DNA of 64,000 nucleotides from Hoplostethus atlanticus (Eukaryota > Chordata > Actinopteri > Trachichthyiformes > Trachichthyidae): NCBI GenBank assembly GCA_034670405.1, contig JAXDDX010000004.1, forward strand, positions 11,897,501 to 11,961,500, given 5' to 3'. The notes under the pieces are model-generated. The model was not told the DNA's origin and did not search any database. It worked only from the letters and a program-made list of their open reading frames with translations. The translations under genes and the position numbers were made by a program. This document shows, piece after piece, positions 24,899 to 35,672 of the stretch (the first letter of the stretch is position 1; each line of letters starts with the position of its first letter).

Positions 24899-25398
24899 CT
24901 TTCGCGAGAAGAAAAAAAAAACAAATTATTCCCTTTAAAGAGTGTAAATCCAACCACCTTATTTTGCAAAGAAGCAAAGAAATTCCACTTAAAATAGACT
25001 TGAGTTAGTTCAGGAAAACGACCGTTAAGCAGCCGCTTTCGACGAGAGCCATATTCTGTCCCCACTGGAACCGTAACAAGTAGATAGGAATACATGTGCA
25101 ATTGGTGGAAGTGCCATACGAGGGAACGGGGGTGAAGTCAATTTTATACTGCTTGAATTTTCTACCTTTACACAAATGGTCATGGGCATAGGATAACACT
25201 TGTCAGTACACCTTTCAACAGTACACATAATCTTATTAGTGTCCTCCTCTGCCCTTTACTAACGGGAAGAATACTATTCACGTAGTAGGAACCCCCCATC
25301 GAACCCAGAGTTGGTAGCGCCCACGGCTGCCTCTCATTCCATTCCTCCCGACTCTCCCAAAGCAGTGCCGCATAATTTTGGAAGTCGTTGGGGGAGAA
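24899..25398 (-). other. frmd6: frmd6 non-coding exon 1 (predicted)
   Basis: A strong donor, AAAG followed by GTGAGTTTTG on the minus strand, ends at 24899. It lies downstream of a TATA box and 10 kb upstream of the start-codon exon, which needs a 5' partner because it has a clean acceptor. Human frmd6 likewise has a non-coding first exon, as I recall. The 5' boundary is estimated at about 30 bp below the TATA box. CpG-bearing words (TCGCGAAAG, TCGAAAGCGG) occur near the donor. Confidence 0.5.
25335..25345 (+). promoter_or_regulatory. tandem MCAT (TEAD-type) sites CATTCCATTCC
   Basis: Two CATTCC hexamers share one base, at 25335-25340 and 25340-25345, beside the frmd6 promoter. TEAD factors bind CATTCC. 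Function here is inferred only. Confidence 0.35.
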
Positions 25399-25424
25399 AT
25401 AGAAATAGTAACGGCGTCTCCCGT

Positions 25425-25433
25425 ATTTATAAG
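25425..25433 (-). promoter_or_regulatory. frmd6: frmd6 TATA box, promoter core
   Basis: The minus strand reads TTATAAATA followed by CGGGAGACG. It lies upstream of the predicted non-coding exon in the correct orientation. The transcription start would then fall near 25395-25400. Two overlapping CATTCC (TEAD/MCAT-type) sites lie 80-90 bp downstream at 25335-25345. Confidence 0.5.
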
Positions 25434-25449
25434 CAGGCTTAGAAAAGTT

Positions 25450-27280
25450 TTGTGATGCAGGGCAGTTTATTTTTGCATTCAGGTCACCGACGTTTCGTTA
25501 CTGTTTTGTTTCATGCAAAATCTGGTGCAGATCCCCCTACGAAAAAGAACCGTAGTAATCCTGTAATACATTTTAGAAGGATACTATAGTATACAGCAAA
25601 ACTTTAAAATACCATGCAGTTACTAGGGGTCACAAACCCCACCACCGAAACTCCTATAGTAATACCATAGGACATTATAAATACCACAAAGTATGATAAG
25701 GTCAGTATGAACTCATGGTTAGACACACTTTAAGTCCCTAGACGAATATGATAGGAATGTTAAAGTGATTTCTGGTAAGGGCAGAGAATCAGTAAATCAT
25801 AGGTTACGTTTATAGGATCTCAAATAGTTGTAATTAAGACAAGAAAATCCACAGTGGGATGCATTTTCACTTTTCGCAGCACTGATTGTCATATAACTTA
25901 AATTATTGTTGACCTAGATAAAAAGATAAATGCTAGCTTTTGGTGGAAAAGATATCCGCTTCCTGCAGGGCCAATCATCATCAGAGTTCAAGACAGTACA
26001 CAAGCATAGCAGGTGGGGGAAATCCAGGAGGGGCCAACGGGATGCTATGATAGTAAAACACCAACACCCTTGCATAAGCTGAGAAAATGTGTGAGGTGCT
26101 TATGATAATGCAGTGAACTGCAGCTGTGAGGGAGCATTACAACTAATGTACATGATTCATCTCCAGTGGTCATTCAAATTAATTCCTTGTATGCTTCTTC
26201 AAAAGAGTCTTCCTCCTCCTTCATGATGTCAAACATGCAATAAAAAAGTGAGGAGACGGTCAAAGAGGCCTGATCTGCCCCTCTGGGTTGACATGGTGAC
26301 CTGTAATTAGCGCTCGGGGGCCCAGACTCTTGTCAGAGAGAGAAATGGAGTGGCAAACATGAAAAGGGGCGCGGAAGTGTGCCTGGTCAGGCCAGGCTAA
26401 ACCCCCTTTGGCCCAGCTCCCTGCGCTTTGAAGTGACATCAGAAAGAGACCTGAGAACAACAAAGCTACAGAGACCATTAACTTCAGAAAAAACTACACG
26501 CCACAAAATCCCCCAATCCCCGGCTCAGACACTAAACCGCTCAAGTTACTCTCATGTTCAGAGCCGAGAAAAGATTATTCTGGGTTGCAAAAAATGCTAA
26601 TCTTAGCAGACTTGATAATTGATATAACATATTTCATTTTGTGGACGCTTGGGACTGTGGACTGTAGCGTGAGTGATTTTAGCCATTGAGAATCACACCT
26701 CTAATCCTGTCAGTGTTACTACCTTGCTCTACCCATTGAGTTATACAGCAGCACATTCAAAACTCTTCCATTCAAGTTTATTGGCGATCCAAGACACCTT
26801 TCTCTATTCTCCCACGCTATTCAACAGTTCCTCATGGCCTGCAGTCATATAAAAAGCCTTCCCGGCCTTTACTAAATATTATCCACAGACCCTGTAGGTG
26901 CTACAGACGTGACACACTTGTCACATTCACCACCTTATAGCCTTCTTCTCACTCCTGGTCCAACCAGCGGGCGCTTCCAGTCTTTGTCTGTATCATCCCT
27001 GTCTTGATTTGATTAGCTGGGTTTGCGGTGGGGCGTGGGTTGGGCTTTTTGTTGTGGCTGTATCAGACTAATTGAAAAAAACTCCCCCTGCGTTTCTCTG
27101 TCCTGAGGGGAAGATGAGGAGCCCAGAATGAACTCATTATGGAGAGTCCCTGCCAGAAGCCCATCCCTTGGCTTAATGTGACACATGCAGCTCTTCTAAC
27201 AAGTCTTGTCTTGTTTGTCAGATATTTAAAGAAATAATCTGACATTCTCTTCTAAATAAATTCATTTTTCTACTCTCTAT
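25450..27280. other. intergenic, no gene seen
   Basis: This is sequence upstream of frmd6. The short ORFs have no recognisable product and there is no microsatellite of note. A GATTAG and TTAATT-containing unique stretch is near 27000-27080. Confidence 0.5.
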
Positions 27281-27284
27281 CGCT

Positions 27285-27480
27285 GATCAATATAACATGA
27301 TAGTGATTCCACCTCTAGCCAGTTGTTGAAAGCTTTTACATTTGCTCTTCTCAGTGTCTAGTAGGTCTTTCCCAGGAAAAATCCTCTGGCGCACAGGAAG
27401 TGATGCATTTCCAGCAGCAGCAACAGCGGTTTGTTTGACATAAGTAGAAGAGCTGGGTAGTTAGCATGAGCAGCGATAGC
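27285..27480 (+). repeat. unclassified dispersed repeat (forward copy)
   Basis: The sequence aligns to the reverse complement of 29945-30185. Shared words include GAAAGCTTTTACATTTGCT, GGAAAAATCCT, ACAGCGGTTTGTTT and CTGGGTAGTTAGC followed by GAGCAGCGATAG. The family was not recognised. Confidence 0.6.
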
Positions 27481-27699
27481 CACCACGGCTGAACGGACAA
27501 AGAAAGAGATCAAAAATACGCTGGTGAAAATTGACAGGGTCGGATGAAAGAAAAAGAATAAAGCGAATGTGTAGTGGGATTTGGCGATCTAAAGTTTTAG
27601 ATGGAGCAAAGTTTAGTGGAGCTAGACTGTTTGCAAAACACTGAAGATTAAGATTGAGACTAAATCAAAAACAAGAATCCTGTGAATTACCACTTTAAC

Positions 27700-27860
27700 C
27701 CATATTCAGCCAAGCAAGCTCACTACAGTCTAGCCAGTCAGCAGAGTTATCCAGAGCAACGTGCAATGAGTTTTGCTCAAGGGTACCATGACAGGACTCG
27801 TGGCTGTTGATGGGCACACATTGGCTGTTCCAATGTTACGTGACCTTTTGGTTATGGGAT
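27700..27860 (+). repeat. degenerate SINE body fragment
   Basis: GTGGCTGTTGATGGGCACAC matches GTGGCTGTTGATGGACACAC in the fragment near 33.82 kb. It is preceded by TTTTGCTCAAGGGTACC, which resembles the CTTGCTCAAGG word of teleost SINE bodies. Confidence 0.45.
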
Positions 27861-29059
27861 GATCTCTCTCTCTTATTAGAAGCTGGAGCTGGAAGATACA
27901 ATCTATCTGCCGCCTCCACACTTAGGAGCGCCAACGGCAATATTTGAACTTGTTGACTGCTTTAACATTTTGCCTTTTGCCTCGGAAAGAATGCTTGTAA
28001 ATTGCTGCCGTTTAAATCAACAAGCATCTGTTTTCGAAACTCCTTGGCGCTGACTTTGAAATCTAAGCAGGCGTGCAGAAAATCAAAGCCCAGGAGATGT
28101 TCTCTAATTGTGGTCACGTTGGTGCTCTTATGTAAGGATGCATACCAAACTTATGGAACAACTTTGAGTCGAGAGAAAGGAACGCCTCCCTGCTTCGAAC
28201 GCCTGGTCACACGTTGCTATCTGCTTGACTTTCTCCGTGTGAAATTGCTGGTCAGCAGACTGCTGTGTTTTTATTTCATAACTCTTTTGTTTTGGTGGGT
28301 TTGTATGTAGATCTGTACTCAGTGGGGCAGATGGCTGGTCAGCTGGATGAGATCCTTGATTCAATATTCTCACCCCTCAGGGAAATATCAGGGAAATGGG
28401 GGAAGGGTATCGTCTAGAGGAAATAAAATGTTATTATGGAGAAGGGAAGGGTAGCGGCTGCACTCTAGAGTACAATAATTCAAATGGAGCACAATATTGT
28501 ACTACAGTTTGCTGTAAGTTTTTAGAATGAACTTCCCCATCTCGCACTGTTGGGAAGAAAGGCTAGCAGTAACTCTGAACAGAGGAGCCCCTGGTGAGTT
28601 GTAAAGTTAGTCTGAGAAAAGCAGAAAAAGCGAAGGATTCCCTGCAGGAATGGATGAGGACATTGATTTAAGTTATTGTTCCTCCACCGCTGTCTGAGAA
28701 ACCATTAAGTCCTGCGTGGCACCAGTAATGGCGCTGTAATGGTGAGCTGAAATGACGGAGCAGAGCTTCAGAGGTTAGACAGCCTGGTGATTATACACAC
28801 CCGCCTCCAGCTACAGTCGTGATGCCATACTAAGTTTTTTTTTTTCCCCCCCACGTGCTGATTTGAACATTTAAACTGAGCGTTGTTTGGTCTCATTCAT
28901 AAAGAAGCCAACAGCACTTTGATTATCTCATTTAGCGGAGACAATCGGTCCTGTATTGCTGAGACAAAAGGGGCATTTGCCACTAAAACCTTCAAGTCAC
29001 GCTCACATCTGTGTCGTCACCAGCTCCGTTCTCAATGAGGATGGCACAGCATGGAGAAC

Positions 29060-29092
<33 letters not shown>

Positions 29093-32000
29093 GCGGGGAA
29101 ATATAAACACAGAGGAAGAAAGTGAGAGAGAAAGAGAAGGAGGGAGGGTTGAGAGAGGCACCAGATGGTACAGTGAAAAGAATACACAATGGTAACAGTA
29201 AACTGGTCTCCGTTTTCAATGTGCTTATGTAAGCCTATGCTGCATGGTACCTCTGGCCTCCGCTACCTTCAAAAAGTATTATTTTAGTGAGCTCCTCTTG
29301 CGTCGTTTTCTCGGCAAGTACTCTTACTCTGACTTTTTGAACAGAATATTTCAAAACAACACAGTATTTCGGCGCCCGCCCCCCTGTGCGTTACACTGGC
29401 CCCTCTTATCTTCTGCAGGCCGCCATCATGTCACCGCAGGGAAACACCCGAGTGTTTGGTTTGGGTGCCATATGTGCCTTATTGTGTCCTCTGGAAATAC
29501 GAGCTGTGATGTATGCACGCGTGTTTTGGGAACAGAGGGAGATTGTTGCTTCGATAAGGCGTCCACGTGCCTCATGCAGCAACATGGGGTGGTGCGTGTC
29601 AATGAGGGCCAGACCTGAGCACCAGCTGTCCTACCTGGCCTTGTCCCCATTCCCCAGGTCTCATGGCCACCTGGCACTTTGTCAGCTCTGCCATGGGCTC
29701 AGTGGGCGCTGTGTCGCTCCTGCAGCCAGGTCTGTTTTTAGTCCAACACGCTATCAACACTACTGGGGAAGAATAATCCTTGTTTTTTTTTATTTTGGCG
29801 ACATCTTTGGTGCGTTTATTACTGTGGTGTTGCTGCACGGCACTTCCCAGAGATCACCTGTCAATCAAACAGTGTGTCCAGTACTGTGACGTCTTTGTCC
29901 TTGGATTTTCTGTTGGTAAAGTTTGAGTTTCTGTAGGTGGCGCTCTTCTCTTTCTCTGTTCAGCCACGCTGGCCTATCGCTGCTCACGCTAACTACCCAG
30001 TTCTTCTTCTGTTGATTCAAAACAAACCGCTGTTTGTCTCTGCTGGAAAAATAATCACTTTCTCTACACAGGGGGATTTTCCCCAGGATTTTTCCCTGAC
30101 ACAAGGTGTTTAGAACAGCAAATGTAAAAGCTTTCATGAACTGGCGATATGATGAATCACTACTGTGTTATACCATTTATATTATTTAGATGAAACTATC
30201 ACAGATTGTTACTTTAATCATCTAATATCTACACAGCATCTAGTCTGCAAAAGTGGTATCATTTTGTCATCCGAGGACTAAAGTTACCTACTAATCCTTT
30301 ACATTTACAATCAAATACATTCGTCTTAACTTTGCAACTGACATTTTCATATGGTGGATATCTCAAGGTGGAACCAGCCCTGAGCCTGAGCTTCTTTCTG
30401 TGAAGGTCTCTGACTGTGGGCTCTAAATAATTCATTGTACGTATTGAACACATGCTGAATGTATTCTGTAATGCAGGTTTTATGTGTGTATGGCCACTAA
30501 AAGAGCGGGACAGGAGAGTATTGAACAGACGGTTGAGATAAATGGCTAATGGACCGTTTTTTAAAACAAGGGGAAACAATTATTGATTGTCTCCGTCTAT
30601 CAGTGCTCCACTCTAACACAGGACAGGACCGGGGGTCAAGGGGTCACTGCGGCACGATGCTGGTCGCTGCTGGTTTCCTTTGGACTGGATGGCAGGCTGT
30701 GCTAAATCCAACCTTCCTTATCCCAGTCCAGTTAGCCATTCCCCCTTTCCTGCCACCACCAGACGTGTCCTCTGCTTTACTGTTGGGTGGGCAATACATT
30801 TCTTTCACGTCAATAGACATCCTTGCAACGTGCAGGCGTTGTAAATATGAATTAAACGCCGGACTAAAAATAGCACACCGCTGGACGTTGAGGTCCCGCC
30901 ACCCGGGGCTGCTACCTGGTCGCTCACTATTAATACCCCCTATATATTAATACTGTGTGTTGTCTGGCAGTCAAGGTTGAAGTGAAAAAATGACTGAGCA
31001 AGCAAGTTTCCTCGTGTGAGCTAATGGGAGCGATGTATGCACTAACACGTCGTATTTTTAGAAGGACACCTTGAGAACCTTGAGATCCTTTTTCCCCTTC
31101 CGAGGATCCGTCTGTCAGCGGCCGGTACGAAAGCTACGGGTGGTTAGCCGCCCTCTGAAGTTTGTTGTCACTTCCCAAACCGAGACGCACATCGGAAGTC
31201 CATTAACGTAAATGAAGATGTTTACCTCCGGGTGACATCTCGACAGCAGCCCCTCTGCTGGTGTTTTTTTTTTTGTGTGTGCCCCACTACAGGTCACCGG
31301 TTGTTCCCCGAGTCATAAATCACCTGGTCTAACCTTGTCCAGCGCCTCTCATCGCCCCACAGCAGGGATTACAATATCAGTGTTTATTTGTGTGTATCGG
31401 GGGGGGTCAGTGTTGATTGTGATCACTGAGCCTTCCCGGTCCTCCGAGGTCACAGAGCCGGAGGCCGTGGAAAGGCTGGTCGCTTGAGAGCAACAAGACA
31501 AACAACCCCCCCCCCTCCTACAGTTCCTCCCTACCCCCGATGTGTGGAATGTGCGTGGTTGTTTGCTCTAATCCCCGTTGTTAGCTTGTTAACTCGGGGC
31601 ATGTTCACCACGTGGCCCCGTCGCCGCCACGACTCTTGGGTTTAAGAATTCATCATCCCGCCTTGAAAACAGGCAGCTTCATGTTGTGGACGATGGCGCA
31701 CAGGTAGATGGTCATGGCAGTGTGGTACATGGTGGAGACTGAGGCCGGGCCTGCACCCCCGCACTGCAATAAAAACATTCTCTGAATATGTGAGGTCGGG
31801 GGCTGAGTGCAAAGGAAGAGTGGAAACCCTGGAGGACAGAGGCAGGGCTCGCTGTAAAAGCTTCAGTTTCCTGGATGTTCAATCTGACACCCTGGATTTG
31901 AACTTTTGGATCTGAGGCTTAAATAACCCACATTGAAGGTTATGAAGTGTGTGTGTGCAATGTGCTGCAGGATGCTGGGAATTCAGTACAGCTAGTAAAA

Positions 32001-33300
32001 GAAAGTGCCATTGTCAGGGCATCCTGGAGGGTCAGCAGTACCAAGTACCATGTCCGTGTGACATTGTGGGCTTGAATCTGACTCAACACATTCGTCCCCA
32101 CCCCCCTGTTACTTTCCACAGTAAACCGCATAACAAAGCAGGCTTGATGTAAAACGGCGAAAAGAGAAATTGTAATCCTGAAAAAGAAGAGAGTGCAGTG
32201 TCACGGCCGTGTTAAAGCAACACCAAGTATCTGTTAGGCCACAGCATCCTTGTGTAACCTTGAGTTTATTATCTGTACACGGCTTGATCGTAGTCAAAAG
32301 TCTCCGAGTCCTTGAGCGTATTCTGTAAACTAACATCTCCAGTGTAACAGCGTGATCTGCGCCTCAAGGCAAAAGCAGGATAACACCAGAGAGTTGGGCT
32401 GATAAAAACAGACCGAGGTGCTATAGAAAGACTAATGTGTTGTGGAGAGAAAGGAAGAGGAAAGACGGGGTAAAAGTAAATATTTGCCTTCAACTGGAGA
32501 GGTGTTTGGGTTTCGGGCACCTCGTTCCAAAGTCCAGAAACTAAACTGAGCCCATCTCTCCACTTCAGTGTGTCACTGCGAGCATGCATTGAGTTGCATC
32601 TGCTGTAAAGGACACTAATCCCACATGAAAAGACCCGCAGGTGTTGCTCGGCCCTGGATCCCGACTCACGGGTCATTTTTTGCTAGAATGACACGATGAC
32701 AGGTATAATGCTCTGCTGCGCGTCTCTGCGCTGAGGATTAAAAATCCTGTTGACTCACGTCGCCGAGGCTGGGAAAGCTCCGCCATCATCCCCTGTCAGA
32801 GATACTGCAGATACCGATACTGTCCTCCCACATTGTTGTCTGCCTGTGTGTGTTGTCTCCACAGGCGGAGATAGTGCTGGTGCCTGGGATTGGAGAGGAA
32901 GGAGGTGGAAACGGCAGTGCTGAGATTAAATGTGTTGAGATGGGTGGATGAAGTTTTCAAGGATTAGACAATGAATCAGCTTCATTACTGATAGGAGACA
33001 AATCTTAATACCTACTGTTAATGCCACCATGCTGCACTTACGTAACTGCCCTGTATGGATCAAAGAATATATCTGTTAATGCTGTTAATCCTCCCACGCT
33101 CTGCTATTTTTAGTGATGCTAATATAAATCTGAAATGGATTCGGCACGCCGTAACATCACTGAACGTTTTTTTTTTCCTGTAACTTTTTAAAAGAAAAGT
33201 GCGAGGACAGGAGATGGTGACATGGATCACAAGCACTCATGCACTTAGCATGATTTTGTAATGACCGGAGCACATATCTCTCATCTCATGTCATGGTGTC
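27860..33300. other. intergenic, no gene seen; possibly regulatory
   Basis: The stretch is largely unique sequence with scattered CpGs, notably 31080-31640. It holds a GA-rich run at about 29069-29093, the reverse repeat copy at 29945-30185 and short C or T homopolymers. ORFs of up to 167 codons (29386-29889) show no recognisable domain and no exon-like boundaries. Confidence 0.45.
29945..30185 (-). repeat. unclassified dispersed repeat (reverse copy)
   Basis: This copy is inverted relative to 27285-27480, about 2.5 kb away, with the same ordered words on the minus strand. Together they could form a long imperfect hairpin in RNA. Confidence 0.6.
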
Positions 33301-33308
33301 TTCTCTCT

Positions 33309-33312
33309 TTGT

Positions 33313-33361
<49 letters not shown>
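33309..33361 (+). repeat. (TG)n microsatellite
   Basis: A nearly pure TG run of about 26 units follows a CTCTTT lead. Confidence 0.95.
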
Positions 33362-33363
<2 letters not shown>

Positions 33364-33764
33364 CAATATTCAAGACTTTGCGTTAGCGCTGGGAGACAGG
33401 AGCTAAGAGAGGTCAGGCCTTTTATTGAGTGATGGGACCGTCCTGTTCTGTCTGCTCTCTGGAGCGCAGAGCATCATGTTCTTGCACAAAGGCTCTCCAT
33501 CGTTGGACATCACAAGTCCCTCTTATGCCTCCCAAACTGACAAGAGAGAGGCTAAAAATAGCAGCTCGGATGAAAAGTTTTCGAACCCCTCAGGGTTTGA
33601 GAGCGACGGGGCTTTACTCACATCGCATGCAACAGCACTAATGTAAAGCACACAGTGTCGTCTGGGGACAGCTGGAGACAGAGGACCAGAAACCAAAGGG
33701 CCTCGTCCTCAGTTTTACCCATCAATCAAGGCTGGTGTGATGTGACGATCTGCAGCTCTGATCA

Positions 33765-33910
33765 AGACAGTCAGGATCAGGATCAGATTCATTCAAGGTC
33801 ACTTTGGCAGAAAGCGTGGCTGTTGATGGACACACACTCGCTGATGTGGGGATCAAACTCGCTGACTCCAACTCTCTCTAACCACTGGGTCGCCTTACTG
33901 CCGCTCGGTG
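33765..33910 (+). repeat. degenerate SINE body fragment
   Basis: A short CAGGATCAGGATCAG duplication leads into GTGGCTGTTGATGGACACAC. The fragment then reads GGGGATCAAACTCGCTGA, which is B-box-like, and AACCACTGGGTCGCC. It shares words with 27700-27860. Confidence 0.45.
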
Positions 33911-35612
33911 ACTGCAGGAAGAAGGTGACGTGGTGGTTTGGTGCTGACGTGTCACAGTCTGTAATTACAGGGAGACCTGGCTGACCATCTGACTGTCTGC
34001 ACTGTGTCTGACATCAGGAGGGTGCGGGGGTCACTGTTTACTCTGCGGTCCCCTGCTGGTCCATTACATCACCGTCTGATTGCGTCATCTCCCACTGGGA
34101 CCGCTGATACAGCCCAGAGTCGCACCCATGATTGGCTGTCAGTAACGGTGTACTTTCTCTGTCTCTGTCTCTCTGTCAGTCCCGCTCTCTCTCTCTCTGT
34201 TATAATTCATCATAATTGCAAACTGTGTTAAGTCCTAAGTAACAGCTACGCTAGCTTAGCGTCTCTCTGCCTCGCTGAAAGCACAGAGTAATCTCAAGAT
34301 TGACTGAGGCCATGAAAAACAAGCGTGACCAAGGCCGGGAATTAAAGACGCTCAGCTTTGATCACGAGGCCCCATGTGGTCTGTGGAGCTGTTTTCACCC
34401 CCCAGGTAAGGTTTCATTGAAGCTCATATCGTTTCCCAATGTATTACGCAATGGGTACACACATGCCAGCTAACTCATGAGTCACCATTGATGCCACCAG
34501 TCATTCTTTACGCTTGTTAGCATGACAAAGTATCTTGGTAGTTTATTACCACTTTCCAGCGTGTTGACGTCCCAGACAGCCAAATATATCAAAGACAACT
34601 CGCTAGACGGCGTTCGTAGCGGTTAGCATCACGACACGCGACTAAAAGTAGAGTTGTTTTGATTCGGCTGACCGATGATCTATAAATACATGGTTGGATG
34701 GAAATGTACCAGTGTGGGATGAATCTGCACCCAAGTGGTATGCCCCACCGCCCCCCGCTAGCCCCGCCCCCTAGACATGTGTTTATTAGTGTGTTTACAG
34801 TTATGGAAGTGTGACATCAAGGTTTTTATTTCATGGACATATAGTAATGGCATCCCCGGTGTTGTCAAATGTACATTTACAAATACCGAACCAGGGATTT
34901 TGGGCTCAGGGAGAGAAAATGCAGCATAAACAGTCACTCTGTGTGCGATGAGTCAGACCTCACATTTGAAACGGGCCAGTGTTCGCCGCGCCCAAAACAC
35001 TGCACTCGCTAATTGCAAGATTGCAGAGCTGAATTATTCCACTCTGAGCAGTTGAACAGCTTTTGTCTGTTGGAGTGGAGGGGAAGACGTGAGAGCTGCA
35101 TTCACTGATATTCACTTGGCACTGACTTGCACGTATCTCCGGGGTTTCTGCGTATCTCTTCCCAACACAATGGCATCTCTGTCTGAAGCACGAGCCTTTA
35201 AATGGATCCATTTATCGTCCGGTTTTGTAGTCCATGCCGCTAATTGTTTCATGGGTTTGAATGTGGACAGATTGTGCTCACATGAATGTCGTCGAACAAT
35301 AGAACTTTATTAGAATCAGGGAATTAAATCCACTGTGTTAATATATTGTGTTTTTTGGGAATAGGGAAAGAGAACGAGAGAGACGTTAGCAAGAGACGAG
35401 CAGGGAAGCAGCAGGAGTTTCTTTTTCCAGATGGACTGGTTTTGGTTTCCAACCGAGGATGATGTTGCCGTCAGTGATTTCACCTGCCATTAACCTTACA
35501 AACAGAATGATCTGTTTAATCTGCATTGTTATCACTGGGCGCCTCCATTAGCACAACAAACCCGAGGCTAATGGTTGGGAAAGAAGATTGTTTTTTCACT
35601 CATTAAGACGCC
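33911..35612. other. intergenic, no gene seen
   Basis: The sequence is unique apart from CT-rich runs at 34150-34200. Two GC-box-like CCGCCCC words at 34748-34770 sit about 70 bp after a TATAAATA word at 34681. I see no exon beside them, so no promoter is called. Confidence 0.4.
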
Positions 35613-35614
35613 TT

Positions 35615-35666
<52 letters not shown>

Positions 35667-35672
35667 ACACAC
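35613..35672 (+). repeat. (CA)n microsatellite
   Basis: About 29 CA units with one TACA interruption. Confidence 0.95.

Noticed and set aside
29386..29889. 167-codon ORF on the plus strand
   Set aside because: No domain, overlapping ORFs in several frames, and composition typical of chance frames.
33425..33984. Cluster of overlapping ORFs after the TG repeat
   Set aside because: They are short, overlap a SINE fragment and have no recognisable product.
34681..34772. TATAAATA word plus GC boxes as a promoter
   Set aside because: The order (GC boxes after the TATA word) is wrong for a plus-strand promoter and no exon follows on either strand.
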